From NCBI RefSeq assembly GCF_003665095.1, contig NZ_RCHV01000002.1, positions 3,470,001 to 3,534,000 on the forward strand: a stretch of DNA of 64,000 bases. Direction: 5' to 3'. Below the pieces are notes generated by a model. The model had not been told where the DNA came from. It ran no database searches and was given only the letters and a program-made list of their open reading frames with translations. A program made the translations under genes and the position numbers. Shown here in pieces: positions 36,786 to 46,638 of the stretch; position 1 is the stretch's first letter, and each line of letters starts with the position of its first letter. The DNA is from Streptomyces sp. Z26. Its GTDB lineage: Bacteria > Actinomycetota > Actinomycetes > Streptomycetales > Streptomycetaceae.

Positions 36786-37457
36786 ATGAACACGCCGCGC
36801 ACCGAAGAGACCATGACCCTCACCCCGCCCCAGCAGGCCCCCGCGCACCGCCGCAAGCAGGCGACACCGCTGGACCAGATGGGCGGCACCCGGGGCCTCG
36901 TCTACTCGACGTTGCCCGTCGTGACCTTCGTCGCCGCCAACGGCGCCCGTGGCCTCAGGACCGCGACCATCGCCGCCATGGCGGTGGCGGTCGGCATCGG
37001 CGTCGAACGACTCTGGCGCAAGGAATCCGTACAGCCCGCCCTCGGCGGCGTGTTCGGCGTCGCCGTCGCCGCGGGCGTCTCCTGGTACACGGGCTCCGCC
37101 AAGGACTACTTCCTCATCGGCATCTGGGCCAGCCTCGGCGGCGCACTCCTCTTCCTCGCCTCGGTCCTCGCCCGCCGCCCCCTGGCCGGCGTCCTCTGGA
37201 ACGCCGCCACCGGCCACGGCGACGCCTGGCGCACCGACCCCGTCTCGCGCCGCTACTACGACATCGCCACCCTCGTCCTCGCCACCGTCTTCGGCGCCCG
37301 CTTCGCCGTCCAGCTGTACCTCTACGAGGCCGACGAGGTGGGCTCCCTCGGCGTCGCCAAGGTCGTGATGGGCTACCCGCTGCTGGGCCTCGCCCTCCTG
37401 GTGGTCGCCTGGGCGGCCCGCAAGTCCAAGCACCGCCTCGCCACCCTCCCCGCCTGA
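36786..37457 (+). CDS. DUF3159 family membrane protein
   Basis: This 223-residue protein has five or six hydrophobic segments (TLPVVTFVAANGARG; ATIAAMAVAVGIGVERLWR; ALGGVFGVAVAAGVSWYTGS; FLIGIWASLGGALLFLASVL; ATLVLATVFGARFAVQLYLY; GYPLLGLALLVVAWAAR), the layout of the actinobacterial DUF3159 family, whose function is unknown. It could start at ATG 36786 or ATG 36816. A perfect 31-bp palindrome and a Crp-like site sit directly upstream, so expression is probably tightly controlled. A strong hairpin follows 10 bp after the stop. Confidence 0.9.
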   Translation: MNTPRTEETMTLTPPQQAPAHRRKQATPLDQMGGTRGLVYSTLPVVTFVAANGARGLRTATIAAMAVAVGIGVERLWRKESVQPALGGVFGVAVAAGVSWYTGSAKDYFLIGIWASLGGALLFLASVLARRPLAGVLWNAATGHGDAWRTDPVSRRYYDIATLVLATVFGARFAVQLYLYEADEVGSLGVAKVVMGYPLLGLALLVVAWAARKSKHRLATLPA

Positions 37458-37467
37458 CCCCCCCACC

Positions 37468-37507
37468 CCCGTCGGGCCCCGTCGCGCGAGCGACGGGGCC
37501 CGACGGG
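37468..37507 (+). terminator. Terminator hairpin after the DUF3159 gene
   Basis: The perfect 18-bp stem, CCCGTCGGGCCCCGTCGC (37468-37485) against 37490-37507, closes a GCGA tetraloop. It separates the DUF3159 gene from the convergent M23 relic and could act in both directions. Confidence 0.85.
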
Positions 37508-37517
37508 CGTGTACTCC

Positions 37518-37757
37518 TCAAGCCGGGGGTGGGGTGAAGTACGTGCCGTCCTTCGGGACTCGGGTGTGCTCCGCCCGCTCGTCGTCGAGGTACTGCCACT
37601 CGAAGTGCAGGCCCCGCGCGACCTCCGAGTCGGGGCCTGCCCTGAGTGGGAAGTGCACGTGCGGCTCGGAGGAGTTGCCGGAGTTGCCGCACTCGGCGAG
37701 CGCCTGCCCCGTACCGACCCGGTCGCCCACGGCGACCGGCAGTGGTCGTCGCGGGCC
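37518..37757 (-). pseudogene. Truncated M23-family peptidase relic
   Basis: Reading leftwards, the frame encodes PVAVGDRVGTGQALAECGNSGNSSEPHVHF and then RAGPDSEVARGLHFEWQYLDD, ending at TGA 37518. This is the C-terminal third of a LytM/M23 metallopeptidase including the HVHF zinc-ligand motif. The upstream half (signal peptide, first histidine/aspartate motifs) is absent: homology stops near 37757, immediately before the tRNA-Ser terminator hairpin. No ribosome-binding site or start exists. It looks like the remnant of a gene cut by a deletion or integration event beside the tRNA. Confidence 0.7.
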
Positions 37758-37762
37758 AACGA

Positions 37763-37798
37763 CGAAGGCCCCGACCGGCGGACCGGTCGGGGCCTTCG
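37763..37798. terminator. Terminator hairpin downstream of tRNA-Ser
   Basis: CGAAGGCCCCGACCGG (37763-37778) pairs perfectly with CCGGTCGGGGCCTTCG (37783-37798) around CGGA. It lies 23 bp past the 3' end of tRNA-Ser and abuts the M23 relic. Confidence 0.85.
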
Positions 37799-37820
37799 TG
37801 ACAGCCCGGTGAAGGCTGGG

Positions 37821-37905
37821 CGGAGGATACGAGATTCGAACTCGTGAGGGGTTGCCCCCAACACGCTTTCCAAGCGTGCGCCCTAGGCCACTAGGCGAAT
37901 CCTCC
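37821..37905 (-). tRNA. tRNA-Ser (GGA anticodon)
   Basis: Reading leftwards from 37905, the 85-nt gene has a 7-bp acceptor stem (GGAGGAT with ATCCTCC), a D arm, an anticodon loop TTGGAAA giving GGA, the long variable arm expected of tRNA-Ser (TTGGGGGCAACCCCT region), and a T arm with GTTCGAATC. The 3' CCA is not encoded. tRNA-Ser genes are frequent integration sites; a truncated gene lies next to it. Confidence 0.97.
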
Positions 37906-37982
37906 GTGGAGAACAGTACAAGACGTCGGAGGGTGCTCGCGAACTCGATCCCCGGTGCCGTCATCGGGTACGGTGAGCGCAG

Positions 37983-38067
37983 CCCCTCACGTGGCGCTAT
38001 CTCTCTGAACTCCCCCAGGGCCGGAAGGCAGCAAGGGTAGGAGGGCTCTGGCGGGTGCGTGGGGGGT
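37983..38067 (+). ncRNA. ffs: Signal recognition particle RNA (4.5S / small SRP RNA)
   Basis: The conserved SRP domain IV core is unmistakable: CAGGGCCGGAAGGCAGCAAGG at about 38016-38036, with its GGAA tetraloop, flanked by the complementary GAACTCCCC and GGAGGGCTC arms. An outer stem pairs CCCCTCACG with CGTGGGG, setting approximate ends at 37983 and 38067. With Ffh it targets secretory and membrane proteins. The location between tRNA-Ser and dnaX is usual in actinobacteria. Confidence 0.9.
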
Positions 38068-38218
38068 CCTTGCGTTCCGGGGCTGCGGGCGTGCGGGTCG
38101 CGCGTACGGGTCCCACCGGCCGTACGGCCGGTCCGTGCGGCCCGCCGGGTGGTGCGGGTGTGCGGTCGGGGGCCGTGGCCGGACCCGGATGTCGGTGGCG
38201 GCCTATATCGTCGGTGTC

Positions 38219-40546
38219 GTGTCGTCCCTCGCCCTGTATCGCCGCTACCGCCCCGAGTCCTTCGCCGAGGTCATCGGCCAGGAACATGTCACCGACCCCC
38301 TCCAGCAGGCGCTGCGCAACAACCGGGTCAACCACGCGTACCTCTTCAGTGGGCCGCGCGGCTGCGGGAAGACGACCAGCGCGCGCATCCTGGCCCGGTG
38401 CCTCAACTGCGTGCGGGGGCCCACGCCCACGCCCTGCGGGGAGTGCGACTCGTGCCGCGACCTGGCGCGGAACGGCCCCGGTTCGATCGACGTGATCGAG
38501 ATCGACGCCGCCTCGCACGGTGGTGTCGACGACGCGCGTGAGCTGCGCGAGAAGGCGTTCTTCGGCCCGGCAGCCAGCCGCTACAAGATCTACATCATCG
38601 ACGAGGCGCACATGGTCACCTCAGCGGGCTTCAACGCCCTGCTGAAGGTGGTCGAGGAGCCGCCCGAGCACCTCAAGTTCATCTTCGCGACGACCGAGCC
38701 GGAGAAGGTCATCGGCACGATCCGTTCGCGGACGCACCACTACCCCTTCCGGCTCGTGCCGCCCGGCACCCTCCGCGACTACCTGGCGGAGGTGTGCGCG
38801 AGCGAGTCGATCGCGGTGGACGAGGCGGTGCTGCCGTTGGCCGTACGGGCGGGCGCGGGGTCCGTACGGGACTCGATGTCCGTCATGGACCAGCTGCTGG
38901 CGGGCGCGGCGGAGGACGGCGTCACGTACGCGATGGCGACTGCCCTCCTCGGCTACACGGACAGCGCCCTGCTGGACTCCGTGGTCGAGGCGTTCGCGAC
39001 GGGGGACGGCGCGGCGGCGTTCGAGATCGTGGACCGGGTGGTCGAGGGCGGCCACGAGCCGCGCCGTTTCGTCGCGGACCTGCTGGAACGGTTGCGGGAC
39101 CTGGTGATCCTGGCGGCCGTCCCGGACGCGGTGGAGAAGGGCCTGCTCGAAGCGCCCGGCGACGTCGTCGAGCGGATGCGGAGCCAGGCGGAGGTCTTCG
39201 GCGCGGCGGAGTTGAGCCGGGCGGCGGACCTGGTCAACGCCGGGCTGACGGAGATGCGCGGTGCCACGTCGCCGCGGCTCCAGCTGGAGTTGATCTGCGC
39301 GCGGGTGCTGCTGCCGGCGGCGTACGGGGACGAGCGTTCCACGCAGGCGCGCCTGGACAGGTTGGAACGGGGCGTGCCCGGCGGTGTCGGCGGCATGGCC
39401 GGTGCGCCGGGTGCGGCCGGGATGCCGGGCCCGGCCGTCGCGCCGCCGCCCCCCACGCCCGCACCCGCACCCACGCCCCACGCCCCGGTGGACGCGCCGC
39501 CCCCCGCGCCGACTCCGCCCCCCGCCGCCCCGCCCACGCCGCCCCCCGCGGCCGCCGAGCCCGCCCCGGCGGGCGAGGCGCGGCGCCCGGGTGCCTGGCC
39601 CGGCGCCACCGCCCCCGCCGGCGCGGGCGCCGGGACCCCGCCCCCCGCGGAGGGCGCGCGCCGACCCGGCGCGTGGCCGGGTGCCGGTGGCGGCGCGGGG
39701 GCGAACTCCCCGGCGGCGCCCGCCGGTACGGGCCCGGCCCCCGGCGCGGGTACGGGTGCGGGTACGGCCCCTGCCCCCGGCACGTCGCCAGGACCCGCCG
39801 TCAGCGCGGACAGCGCCCAGGGCGCCGCGCAGGTGCGGCAGATGTGGCCGCAGATCCTGGAGGCCGTGAAGAACCGCCGCCGCTTCACCTGGATCCTGCT
39901 CAGCCAGAACGCGCAGGTCGCCGGGTTCGACGGTACGACGCTCCAGGTCGGCTTCCCCAACTCGGGCGCGCGGGACAGCTTTTCGAACGGCGGCAGCGAG
40001 GACGTACTCCGCCAGGCCCTCTCCGACGCCCTCAACGTGCAGTGGAAGGTCGAGGCCATCGTCGACCCGTCGGGCGGCGCGGGCCACGGCCAGCCGGAGG
40101 GCGGCCGGGGCGGCGGCTTCGGCGGAGGTCACGGCGGTGGCCACGGTGGTGGCCAGGCCCCGCCGCCGGGCGGCGCCGGTACGGGAGGCTTCGGCGCGGG
40201 CGGTACGGGCGCGGGCGGCGCACCGGGCCCCGGCCCCGGCGCGGGCCCGGCGTTCCCGCCGGGGCAGCCGCCCCAGGCGCCGCCCGGCGGCTCCGGCCCG
40301 ACCGGCGGTGGCGGCGGCGCGGCCGGTGCGCGCCAGGCCCTGGCGTCGGCGCAGGCCGCCCCCGCGGCCCCGGCCGCACCGGCCGGGGGCCCGGCGGCCT
40401 CGGCGCCCGCGCCGCGTCCGGCGTACGACGACGACATGCCCGCCGAGGACGACGCGGACCTGGACGAGTCGGCCCTGTCCGGCCACGACCTGATCGTCCG
40501 CGAGCTGGGCGCGACGGTGATCGAGGAGCTGCACCACGACGGGTGA
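38219..40546 (+). CDS. dnaX: DNA polymerase III subunit gamma/tau
   Basis: This 775-residue clamp-loader ATPase starts SSLALYRRYRPESFAEVIGQ. It has Walker A GPRGCGKTTSAR, the zinc module CLNC...CGECDSC, Walker B IIDEAHMV, the sensor 1 region FATTEPEKVI and SRTHHYPFR, then the gamma lid and collar domains to about residue 370. The rest is dominated by a long Ala/Pro/Gly-rich linker (about 390-535 and 610-740) around a short conserved tau-like segment (QMWPQILEAVKNRRRFTWILLSQNAQ). GTG 38219 gives the canonical N-terminus; ATG 38189 is an in-frame alternative. It loads the sliding clamp and organises the replisome. Confidence 0.95.
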   Translation: MSSLALYRRYRPESFAEVIGQEHVTDPLQQALRNNRVNHAYLFSGPRGCGKTTSARILARCLNCVRGPTPTPCGECDSCRDLARNGPGSIDVIEIDAASHGGVDDARELREKAFFGPAASRYKIYIIDEAHMVTSAGFNALLKVVEEPPEHLKFIFATTEPEKVIGTIRSRTHHYPFRLVPPGTLRDYLAEVCASESIAVDEAVLPLAVRAGAGSVRDSMSVMDQLLAGAAEDGVTYAMATALLGYTDSALLDSVVEAFATGDGAAAFEIVDRVVEGGHEPRRFVADLLERLRDLVILAAVPDAVEKGLLEAPGDVVERMRSQAEVFGAAELSRAADLVNAGLTEMRGATSPRLQLELICARVLLPAAYGDERSTQARLDRLERGVPGGVGGMAGAPGAAGMPGPAVAPPPPTPAPAPTPHAPVDAPPPAPTPPPAAPPTPPPAAAEPAPAGEARRPGAWPGATAPAGAGAGTPPPAEGARRPGAWPGAGGGAGANSPAAPAGTGPAPGAGTGAGTAPAPGTSPGPAVSADSAQGAAQVRQMWPQILEAVKNRRRFTWILLSQNAQVAGFDGTTLQVGFPNSGARDSFSNGGSEDVLRQALSDALNVQWKVEAIVDPSGGAGHGQPEGGRGGGFGGGHGGGHGGGQAPPPGGAGTGGFGAGGTGAGGAPGPGPGAGPAFPPGQPPQAPPGGSGPTGGGGGAAGARQALASAQAAPAAPAAPAGGPAASAPAPRPAYDDDMPAEDDADLDESALSGHDLIVRELGATVIEELHHDG

Positions 40547-40852
40547 GCGCCGTCGGACGCGTTCGCGCGGACGGCCGCGCCCGTCGCCCGTTCCGGTGAA
40601 CGGCCGGGGGACGTACGGCCGTTGCGCGCGGTACGGGAGCCGGGCCGGGCGGACCGTACGCGCGCCCAGCACGTTCCCGCACGCCCCCAGCCCCCGTACG
40701 TCACCTCCGCGCCGTGCCACCGCCCCGCCCGCCCCCCGCCGCGCGTCGAACGCCCCCTTCCCGAGGGAAACCGGGCGGAACGGACCACCGCGGCGGCGCA
40801 CCACGTAGGCTCGGGCGCGGACATACGTCGTCGACGAGCCAGGAGCCCAGTC
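40547..40852. other. Intergenic region between dnaX and the YbaB gene
   Basis: 306 bp of GC-rich sequence with several GTACGG motifs. No gene or clear terminator is visible. The end next to 40853 contains the ribosome-binding site AGGAG (40841-40845) and presumably the promoter of YbaB. Confidence 0.4.
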
Positions 40853-41206
40853 GTGATTCCCGGTGGTGGCCAGCCCGACATGCAGCAGCTGTTGCAGCAG
40901 GCCCAGAAGATGCAGCAGGACCTCGCCGCGGCGCAGCAGGAGCTGGCCGAGACGCCCGTCGAGGGGAGTGCGGGCGGCGGCCTGGTGAAGGCGACCGTGA
41001 ACGGCTCGGGCGACCTCCAGGGCCTCGTCGTCGACCCGCAGGCGGTGGACACGACGGACGCCACCGCCGAGGAGGTCGCGGAGACCCTCGCGGACCTCGT
41101 CGTCGCCGCCGTGCGCGACGCGAACGCCGCCGCGCAGGCGCTCCAGCAGGAGAAGCTCGGCCCGCTCGCGCAGGGGCTCGGCGGCATGCCGGGGATGCCC
41201 TTCTAG
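40853..41206 (+). CDS. YbaB/EbfC family nucleoid-associated protein
   Basis: The 117-residue protein has [24 protein letters not shown], then [21 protein letters not shown] and a C-terminal helix ending [11 protein letters not shown]. These are standard YbaB/EbfC features: small dimeric DNA-binding proteins that sit between dnaX and recR in most bacteria. GTG 40853 is seven bases after AGGAG. The order dnaX-ybaB-recR here supports the assignment. Confidence 0.95.
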   Translation: MIPGGGQPDMQQLLQQAQKMQQDLAAAQQELAETPVEGSAGGGLVKATVNGSGDLQGLVVDPQAVDTTDATAEEVAETLADLVVAAVRDANAAAQALQQEKLGPLAQGLGGMPGMPF

Positions 41207-41433
41207 GGACATCGCCTGGGCCGCCCGCCCGGACGGTCCCAGGCGCGTCGCCCGGACATCGCCTAGTCGGAGGCTGCTCCGGGCAACTACGGTACGGATA
41301 CGGTACGGAGAGCTGTTCCGGCGGTGTTCCGGCCGGTGCGCGGCGTGCCGTGCGCCGTGCCCGTACGCTCCGCGCGCCACGCGACGCGGGGAACCGTCGA
41401 AGCGTGGTCCGGCGAGAGGAAGGAGGGAGATCC

Positions 41434-42033
41434 GTGTACGAAGGCGTGGTCCAGGACCTGATCGACGAGTTGGGCAGGTTGCCCGGCGTCGGTCCCAAGA
41501 GCGCGCAGCGGATCGCGTTCCACATCCTCCAGGCCGAGCCCGCCGACGTCCGGCGCCTCACGCACGTGCTCGCGGAGGTGAAGGACAAGGTCCGCTTCTG
41601 CGCGGTCTGCGGCAACGTGGCGCAGGAGGAGCGCTGCCGCGTCTGCGCCGACCCGCGCCGTGACCCGGCGGTCATCTGCGTGGTCGAGGAGTCGAAGGAC
41701 GTCGTCGCGATCGAGCGGACGAGGGAGTTCCGCGGTACGTACCACGTGCTGGGCGGCGCCATCAGCCCGATCGACGGCGTGGGCCCGGACGACCTGCGGA
41801 TACGGGAGCTGCTGGCCCGGCTCGCGGACGGTTCCGTCACCGAGCTGATCCTCGCCACCGACCCGAATCTGGAGGGCGAGGCCACGGCGACGTATCTCGC
41901 GCGTCTGGTCTCCGCCATGGGCCTGAAGGTCACCCGCCTGGCCAGCGGTCTCCCTGTCGGGGGAGATTTGGAATATGCCGACGAGGTCACGCTTGGGCGG
42001 GCCTTCGAGGGGAGGCGAACGCTGGATGTCTGA
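41434..42033 (+). CDS. recR: Recombination mediator RecR
   Basis: This 199-residue protein is standard for RecR: an N-terminal helix-hairpin-helix ([20 protein letters not shown]), a C4 zinc finger ([16 protein letters not shown]), a Toprim domain ([12 protein letters not shown]...[15 protein letters not shown]) and a C-terminal Walker-like end. GTG 41434 follows a strong purine-rich ribosome-binding site. It acts with RecO/RecF in loading RecA at gaps. Its end overlaps the DUF5063 gene by 8 bp. Confidence 0.96.
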   Translation: MYEGVVQDLIDELGRLPGVGPKSAQRIAFHILQAEPADVRRLTHVLAEVKDKVRFCAVCGNVAQEERCRVCADPRRDPAVICVVEESKDVVAIERTREFRGTYHVLGGAISPIDGVGPDDLRIRELLARLADGSVTELILATDPNLEGEATATYLARLVSAMGLKVTRLASGLPVGGDLEYADEVTLGRAFEGRRTLDV

Positions 42034-42694
42034 CGCCACGCTGAACTCGATCAAGGACGACCCCGACGACTTCGCCGTGCAGATCGCCGACCAGGTCGAG
42101 AGCTTCCTCGTCTCGGTCGCCGAGGTCGCGAAGGGCGACGACCCGGACAGCGCGGTCCCGTACCTGCTGCTGGAGCTGTCCCAACTGCTCCTCGCCGGTG
42201 GCCGGTTGGGCGCGCACGAGGACATCCTGCCGGACGAGCGGTACGAGCCGGACGTCGGTCCCGAGGCGGACGTCGACGAGATGCGGCTGCGGCTCGCCGC
42301 GCTGCTGGAGCCTATCGACGTCTACACCGAGGTCTTCGACCCGTACCAGCCGCGCAGCGCGCCGGTCGCCTGCCGGATCTCCGACGACCTCGCGGACGTC
42401 GTCACCGACCTGCGGCACGGCATGGCGCACTACCGCGCGGGGCGGGTGACCGAGGGCCTGTGGTGGTGGCAGTTCTCGTACCTCTCCAACTGGGGCCCCA
42501 CCGCCTCCGCCGCGCTGCGCGCCCTCCAGTCCCTGGTCGCGCACGTACGGCTGGACACGCCGCTGGACGAGCTGAACGGCCTCGACACCGACAGCAACGC
42601 CGAGGGCGACGACGGCGAGCTGGAGGCGGAGGCCGGAGCGGTGATGGCGGCGGAGATCGCCGCGCCGCTGGGCATCAAGCCGGGCCGCTCGTAG
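42026..42694 (+). CDS. DUF5063 domain-containing protein
   Basis: The 222-residue protein carries [42 protein letters not shown] and [31 protein letters not shown], matching the DUF5063 family regularly found after recR in actinobacteria. It overlaps recR by 8 bp, suggesting co-translation. The function is unknown; the C-terminus is acidic. Its last 20 bp overlap the end of the convergent ROK gene. Confidence 0.9.
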   Translation: MSDATLNSIKDDPDDFAVQIADQVESFLVSVAEVAKGDDPDSAVPYLLLELSQLLLAGGRLGAHEDILPDERYEPDVGPEADVDEMRLRLAALLEPIDVYTEVFDPYQPRSAPVACRISDDLADVVTDLRHGMAHYRAGRVTEGLWWWQFSYLSNWGPTASAALRALQSLVAHVRLDTPLDELNGLDTDSNAEGDDGELEAEAGAVMAAEIAAPLGIKPGRS

Positions 42695-44090
42695 GGCCGT
42701 CGCCGCCGGTACGGGCCTCGGCGGTGGTACGGGCGTCACCGGCCGCCGTCGGCGCCGTACGGCCCCGGGTCCCGGGTCCCGTACGCCAGGCCGCCAAGCC
42801 CTCCGGGGTGAGGAACGCGTCGAAGACGGCCTCCATCGCCCCGGTCAACGGCCCGCCGTGCGCGCCCGGTCGGCGGTCCGCGCCGAGCGCGGAGGGGACG
42901 ACGCGGGCGGGCGCGCGGCGATGGACGTCCATCAGACCGTCGAGGTAGGCGGCCGTGAGGGTGTCCCCGGCGAGCGCGTGGAGCGGGACGCCGAGGCCGG
43001 AGAGGGTGACGGCTTCGGGGTCGAGGGCGTTCACGAGGTTGCCGATGCCCGTGCCGAGGGCGTGCGCGGTCGCCTCGACGGCGGCCACGGCGGCGGCCCC
43101 GGACAGCGGGACGTCCCCCACGTCGGCACCGCCCGCCCCTGACGGTTCCGTCCCTGCCGCCCCTGCCCCGCCTCCCGTACGCCCCGCGCGTACCTCCCGC
43201 TCCGCCCGCGCCCGCGCGAGGATGCGTTCCGCCGTGTCCCAGCCGCGTCCGCCGCCCGCTTCGAGGCCCGCGTGCTGCAGCAGCGCGTTCCCGCCGACCT
43301 CCAGCCCCCAGCACCCGCGCGCCCCGCAACGGCAGCGCCCGTGCCCGCCGGTGAGCCGCATGTGCCCGAACTCGCCCGCGGTGGCCGTGGCCCCGTCGAG
43401 CGGTCTGCCGTCGACCAGCAGCGCGCCCCCGAGGTCGAACGCCACGTGCAGGTGCACCCCGACCCCGACCCCGCGCAGCGCCCCGCGGCGCGCCTCGGCG
43501 AGCCCGGCGAGGCGGGCGTCGTTGCCGAGGTGGAGCGGCGGGGCGTACGGGCCGAGGGCGAGCAGGGCGGCGACGTCCACGTCGCGCCAGCCGAGGTGCG
43601 GGATGTCCAGCAGCCGCCCGCCGCGTACGGGCCCGGCGGCCGACATGCCCACGCCCACGACGCGCGTCCCGGCCTCCCCGGCGAGCTGTTCGCGTACGGC
43701 GGCGCCCAGCGGCCGTAGCGCGCCCCCGGGGGTGCCGTCGTGCGGGCGTCCGGCGACGACGGTGGTGGCGTGCCCGCCGAGGGGGCAGAGGGCCAGGTCC
43801 CAGGTGTCCTCGCGCAGGTCGACGGCGAGGGCGAGCGGGCCGTACGGGTGCGGGCCGGGCACCTGGGTGGGGCGTCCGCGGGCGGGGGCGGCGGCAGGGG
43901 CCTCGTCGAGCAGCCGTTCCTCGTGGAGCCCGGCGACGAGGACGGAGGCGGTGCCGCGGGCGAGGCCGAGTTCGCGGGTGAGGCGGGAGCGGGTACGGGT
44001 CGCGCCGCAGTCGTGCACGGCGCGCAGGAGACGTACGCGGTTGTGTTCGCGGAGTTGGCCGCTGGTCCGAGCCGGGGCGTCGTCGTTCAC
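42675..44090 (-). CDS. ROK family transcriptional regulator / kinase-like protein
   Basis: The 471-residue protein has an N-terminal winged helix (RSRLTRELGLARGTASVLVAGLHEERLL) followed by the ROK ATPase fold: an ALAVDLRED phosphate-1-like segment, VGVGMSAAGPVRGGRLLDIPHLGWRDVD, a GNDARLAGLAEARRG motif and the zinc motif GHGRCRCGARGCWG. It is therefore a NagC/Mlc-like sugar-responsive repressor rather than a free kinase. A Gly/Ala-rich insertion lies at about 300-330. It diverges from an MFS transporter gene 52 bp away, which is its most likely target. GTG 44090. Confidence 0.93.
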   Translation of the reverse strand: MNDDAPARTSGQLREHNRVRLLRAVHDCGATRTRSRLTRELGLARGTASVLVAGLHEERLLDEAPAAAPARGRPTQVPGPHPYGPLALAVDLREDTWDLALCPLGGHATTVVAGRPHDGTPGGALRPLGAAVREQLAGEAGTRVVGVGMSAAGPVRGGRLLDIPHLGWRDVDVAALLALGPYAPPLHLGNDARLAGLAEARRGALRGVGVGVHLHVAFDLGGALLVDGRPLDGATATAGEFGHMRLTGGHGRCRCGARGCWGLEVGGNALLQHAGLEAGGGRGWDTAERILARARAEREVRAGRTGGGAGAAGTEPSGAGGADVGDVPLSGAAAVAAVEATAHALGTGIGNLVNALDPEAVTLSGLGVPLHALAGDTLTAAYLDGLMDVHRRAPARVVPSALGADRRPGAHGGPLTGAMEAVFDAFLTPEGLAAWRTGPGTRGRTAPTAAGDARTTAEARTGGDGPTSGPA

Positions 44091-44130
44091 GGGGTCATTG
44101 TGGCCCCTGTGCGGAGGCCCCTCGCCGCAT

Positions 44131-44142
44131 TATGCTCTTGGC
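44131..44142 (+). promoter_or_regulatory. Likely -10 element of a leaderless MFS promoter
   Basis: TATGCT (44131-44136) ends seven bases before the GTG at 44143, so the transcript would begin at or near the start codon. The whole divergent region to the ROK gene is only 52 bp. Confidence 0.5.
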
Positions 44143-45498
<1,356 letters not shown>

Positions 45499-45605
45499 AC
45501 GCAGGGCGGCGGCCGTACGGCACGGGCGCCGGGGCGCGGGTCACCCCGCTGCCCCGGCGCCCGCGTACCCGCCGCACCGTGTGCCGTACGCCGCCCGGAC
45601 GGTTC

Positions 45606-46547
45606 CTAGGCCGCGCCCTCGATCTCGTCGTGCTCCTCCAGCCGCGGCTTCGCCGCCAGCCGCAGGTGCGGTTTCACGGGCTCCGGTGCCGCTTCCGGCT
45701 CCTCGGCCTCCTCCGACGCGGACTCGGCCTCGGCGGCGACCTCGGTGTCCGCCCCGGCCGTCACCGGCTCCGGCACGGCTTCCCGTTCCGCCGCCGCGTC
45801 GTCGACCAGGGCGTCGTCGGCCTGGTCCTCCAGCTCGGCCTGGACCACCGGGTCCGGCGTCTCGCGCTGCGCCTCGTCGACCTCGGTCCAGCTGTCCGCG
45901 CCGTGGCCGTCCTCCTCCAGCTGCTGGAGGATGAGCCGCGCCCGCGCGTCGCCCGCGACCGCGGCCGCGCGCATCCACGTGAACGCCTCAGTGGCGTGGG
46001 ATTCGTGGGCGGTCTGGTCGGTGGCCTTCTCCGCGCGCTCGAAGGAGAGCACGGCCAGCTCGCGCGCGCAGGCCCCGTGGCCGCGCTCGGCGCCCTGGCG
46101 GAGCCACTCGTCGGCCTCGACGTCGAGGCCGCGCTCACGGAGCGCGATGCCGAGGTACTCGCAGCAGCGGTCGTCCTGGAGCTCGCGTGCGGCCATCCGC
46201 CACCAGCCCTCGGCGGCCTCCGTACGTCCCTCGCTGCGGAGCTGCGTCCCCGGGCCGTGGGCCCGGAGCCCGGCCCGCAGGGACTTGAGGCGCCACCACC
46301 ACAGCAGGGCCTCGGTGTACTGCCCGTCGCAGCAGAGCGCGAGGACCATACCGGCGGTCGCGTCGTTGTTGCCGCCTTCTGCCATCTCGCGCCATATGGC
46401 CATGGCTTCCGGCAGATTGTCCTGTTCGTAGTGGGACTGGGCTATGTCGTTGCGCACGCTGGATATCGGGTCGGCGAGGTTGTTGGTGTCCTTCTTCTCC
46501 TCGGCTCGCCGATCCGGTCCCTTACTCCTCTTGAACCAGCTCGTCAT
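45606..46547 (-). CDS. TPR/Sel1-like repeat protein with acidic C-terminus
   Basis: The 313-residue protein begins MTSWFKRSKG after AGGGG. It consists of helical repeats (QDNLPEAMAIWREMAEGGNNDATAGMVLALC; TEAAEGWWRMAARELQDDRCCEYLGIALRERG; ATEAFTWMRAAAVAGDARARLILQQLEEDG) of the Sel1/TPR class. A 90-residue Glu/Ala-rich tail ending KPRLEEHDEIEGAA follows. No signal peptide or membrane segment. It probably scaffolds protein-protein contacts; the partner is unknown. Confidence 0.82.
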   Translation of the reverse strand: MTSWFKRSKGPDRRAEEKKDTNNLADPISSVRNDIAQSHYEQDNLPEAMAIWREMAEGGNNDATAGMVLALCCDGQYTEALLWWWRLKSLRAGLRAHGPGTQLRSEGRTEAAEGWWRMAARELQDDRCCEYLGIALRERGLDVEADEWLRQGAERGHGACARELAVLSFERAEKATDQTAHESHATEAFTWMRAAAVAGDARARLILQQLEEDGHGADSWTEVDEAQRETPDPVVQAELEDQADDALVDDAAAEREAVPEPVTAGADTEVAAEAESASEEAEEPEAAPEPVKPHLRLAAKPRLEEHDEIEGAA

Positions 46548-46638
46548 GTTTCCCCTGTGCTCTGTCCCCGGGTTGTGACAAGGACAGCAGATGCTCACCG
46601 CGCTGGCCAGAGGACATAGAGGGAGGAACCGGGAGAGT

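Noticed and set aside
37518..37964. Reading the M23 relic as a longer intact gene crossing the tRNA
   Set aside because: The upstream part would run through the terminator hairpin and tRNA-Ser on the same strand and has no peptidase similarity.
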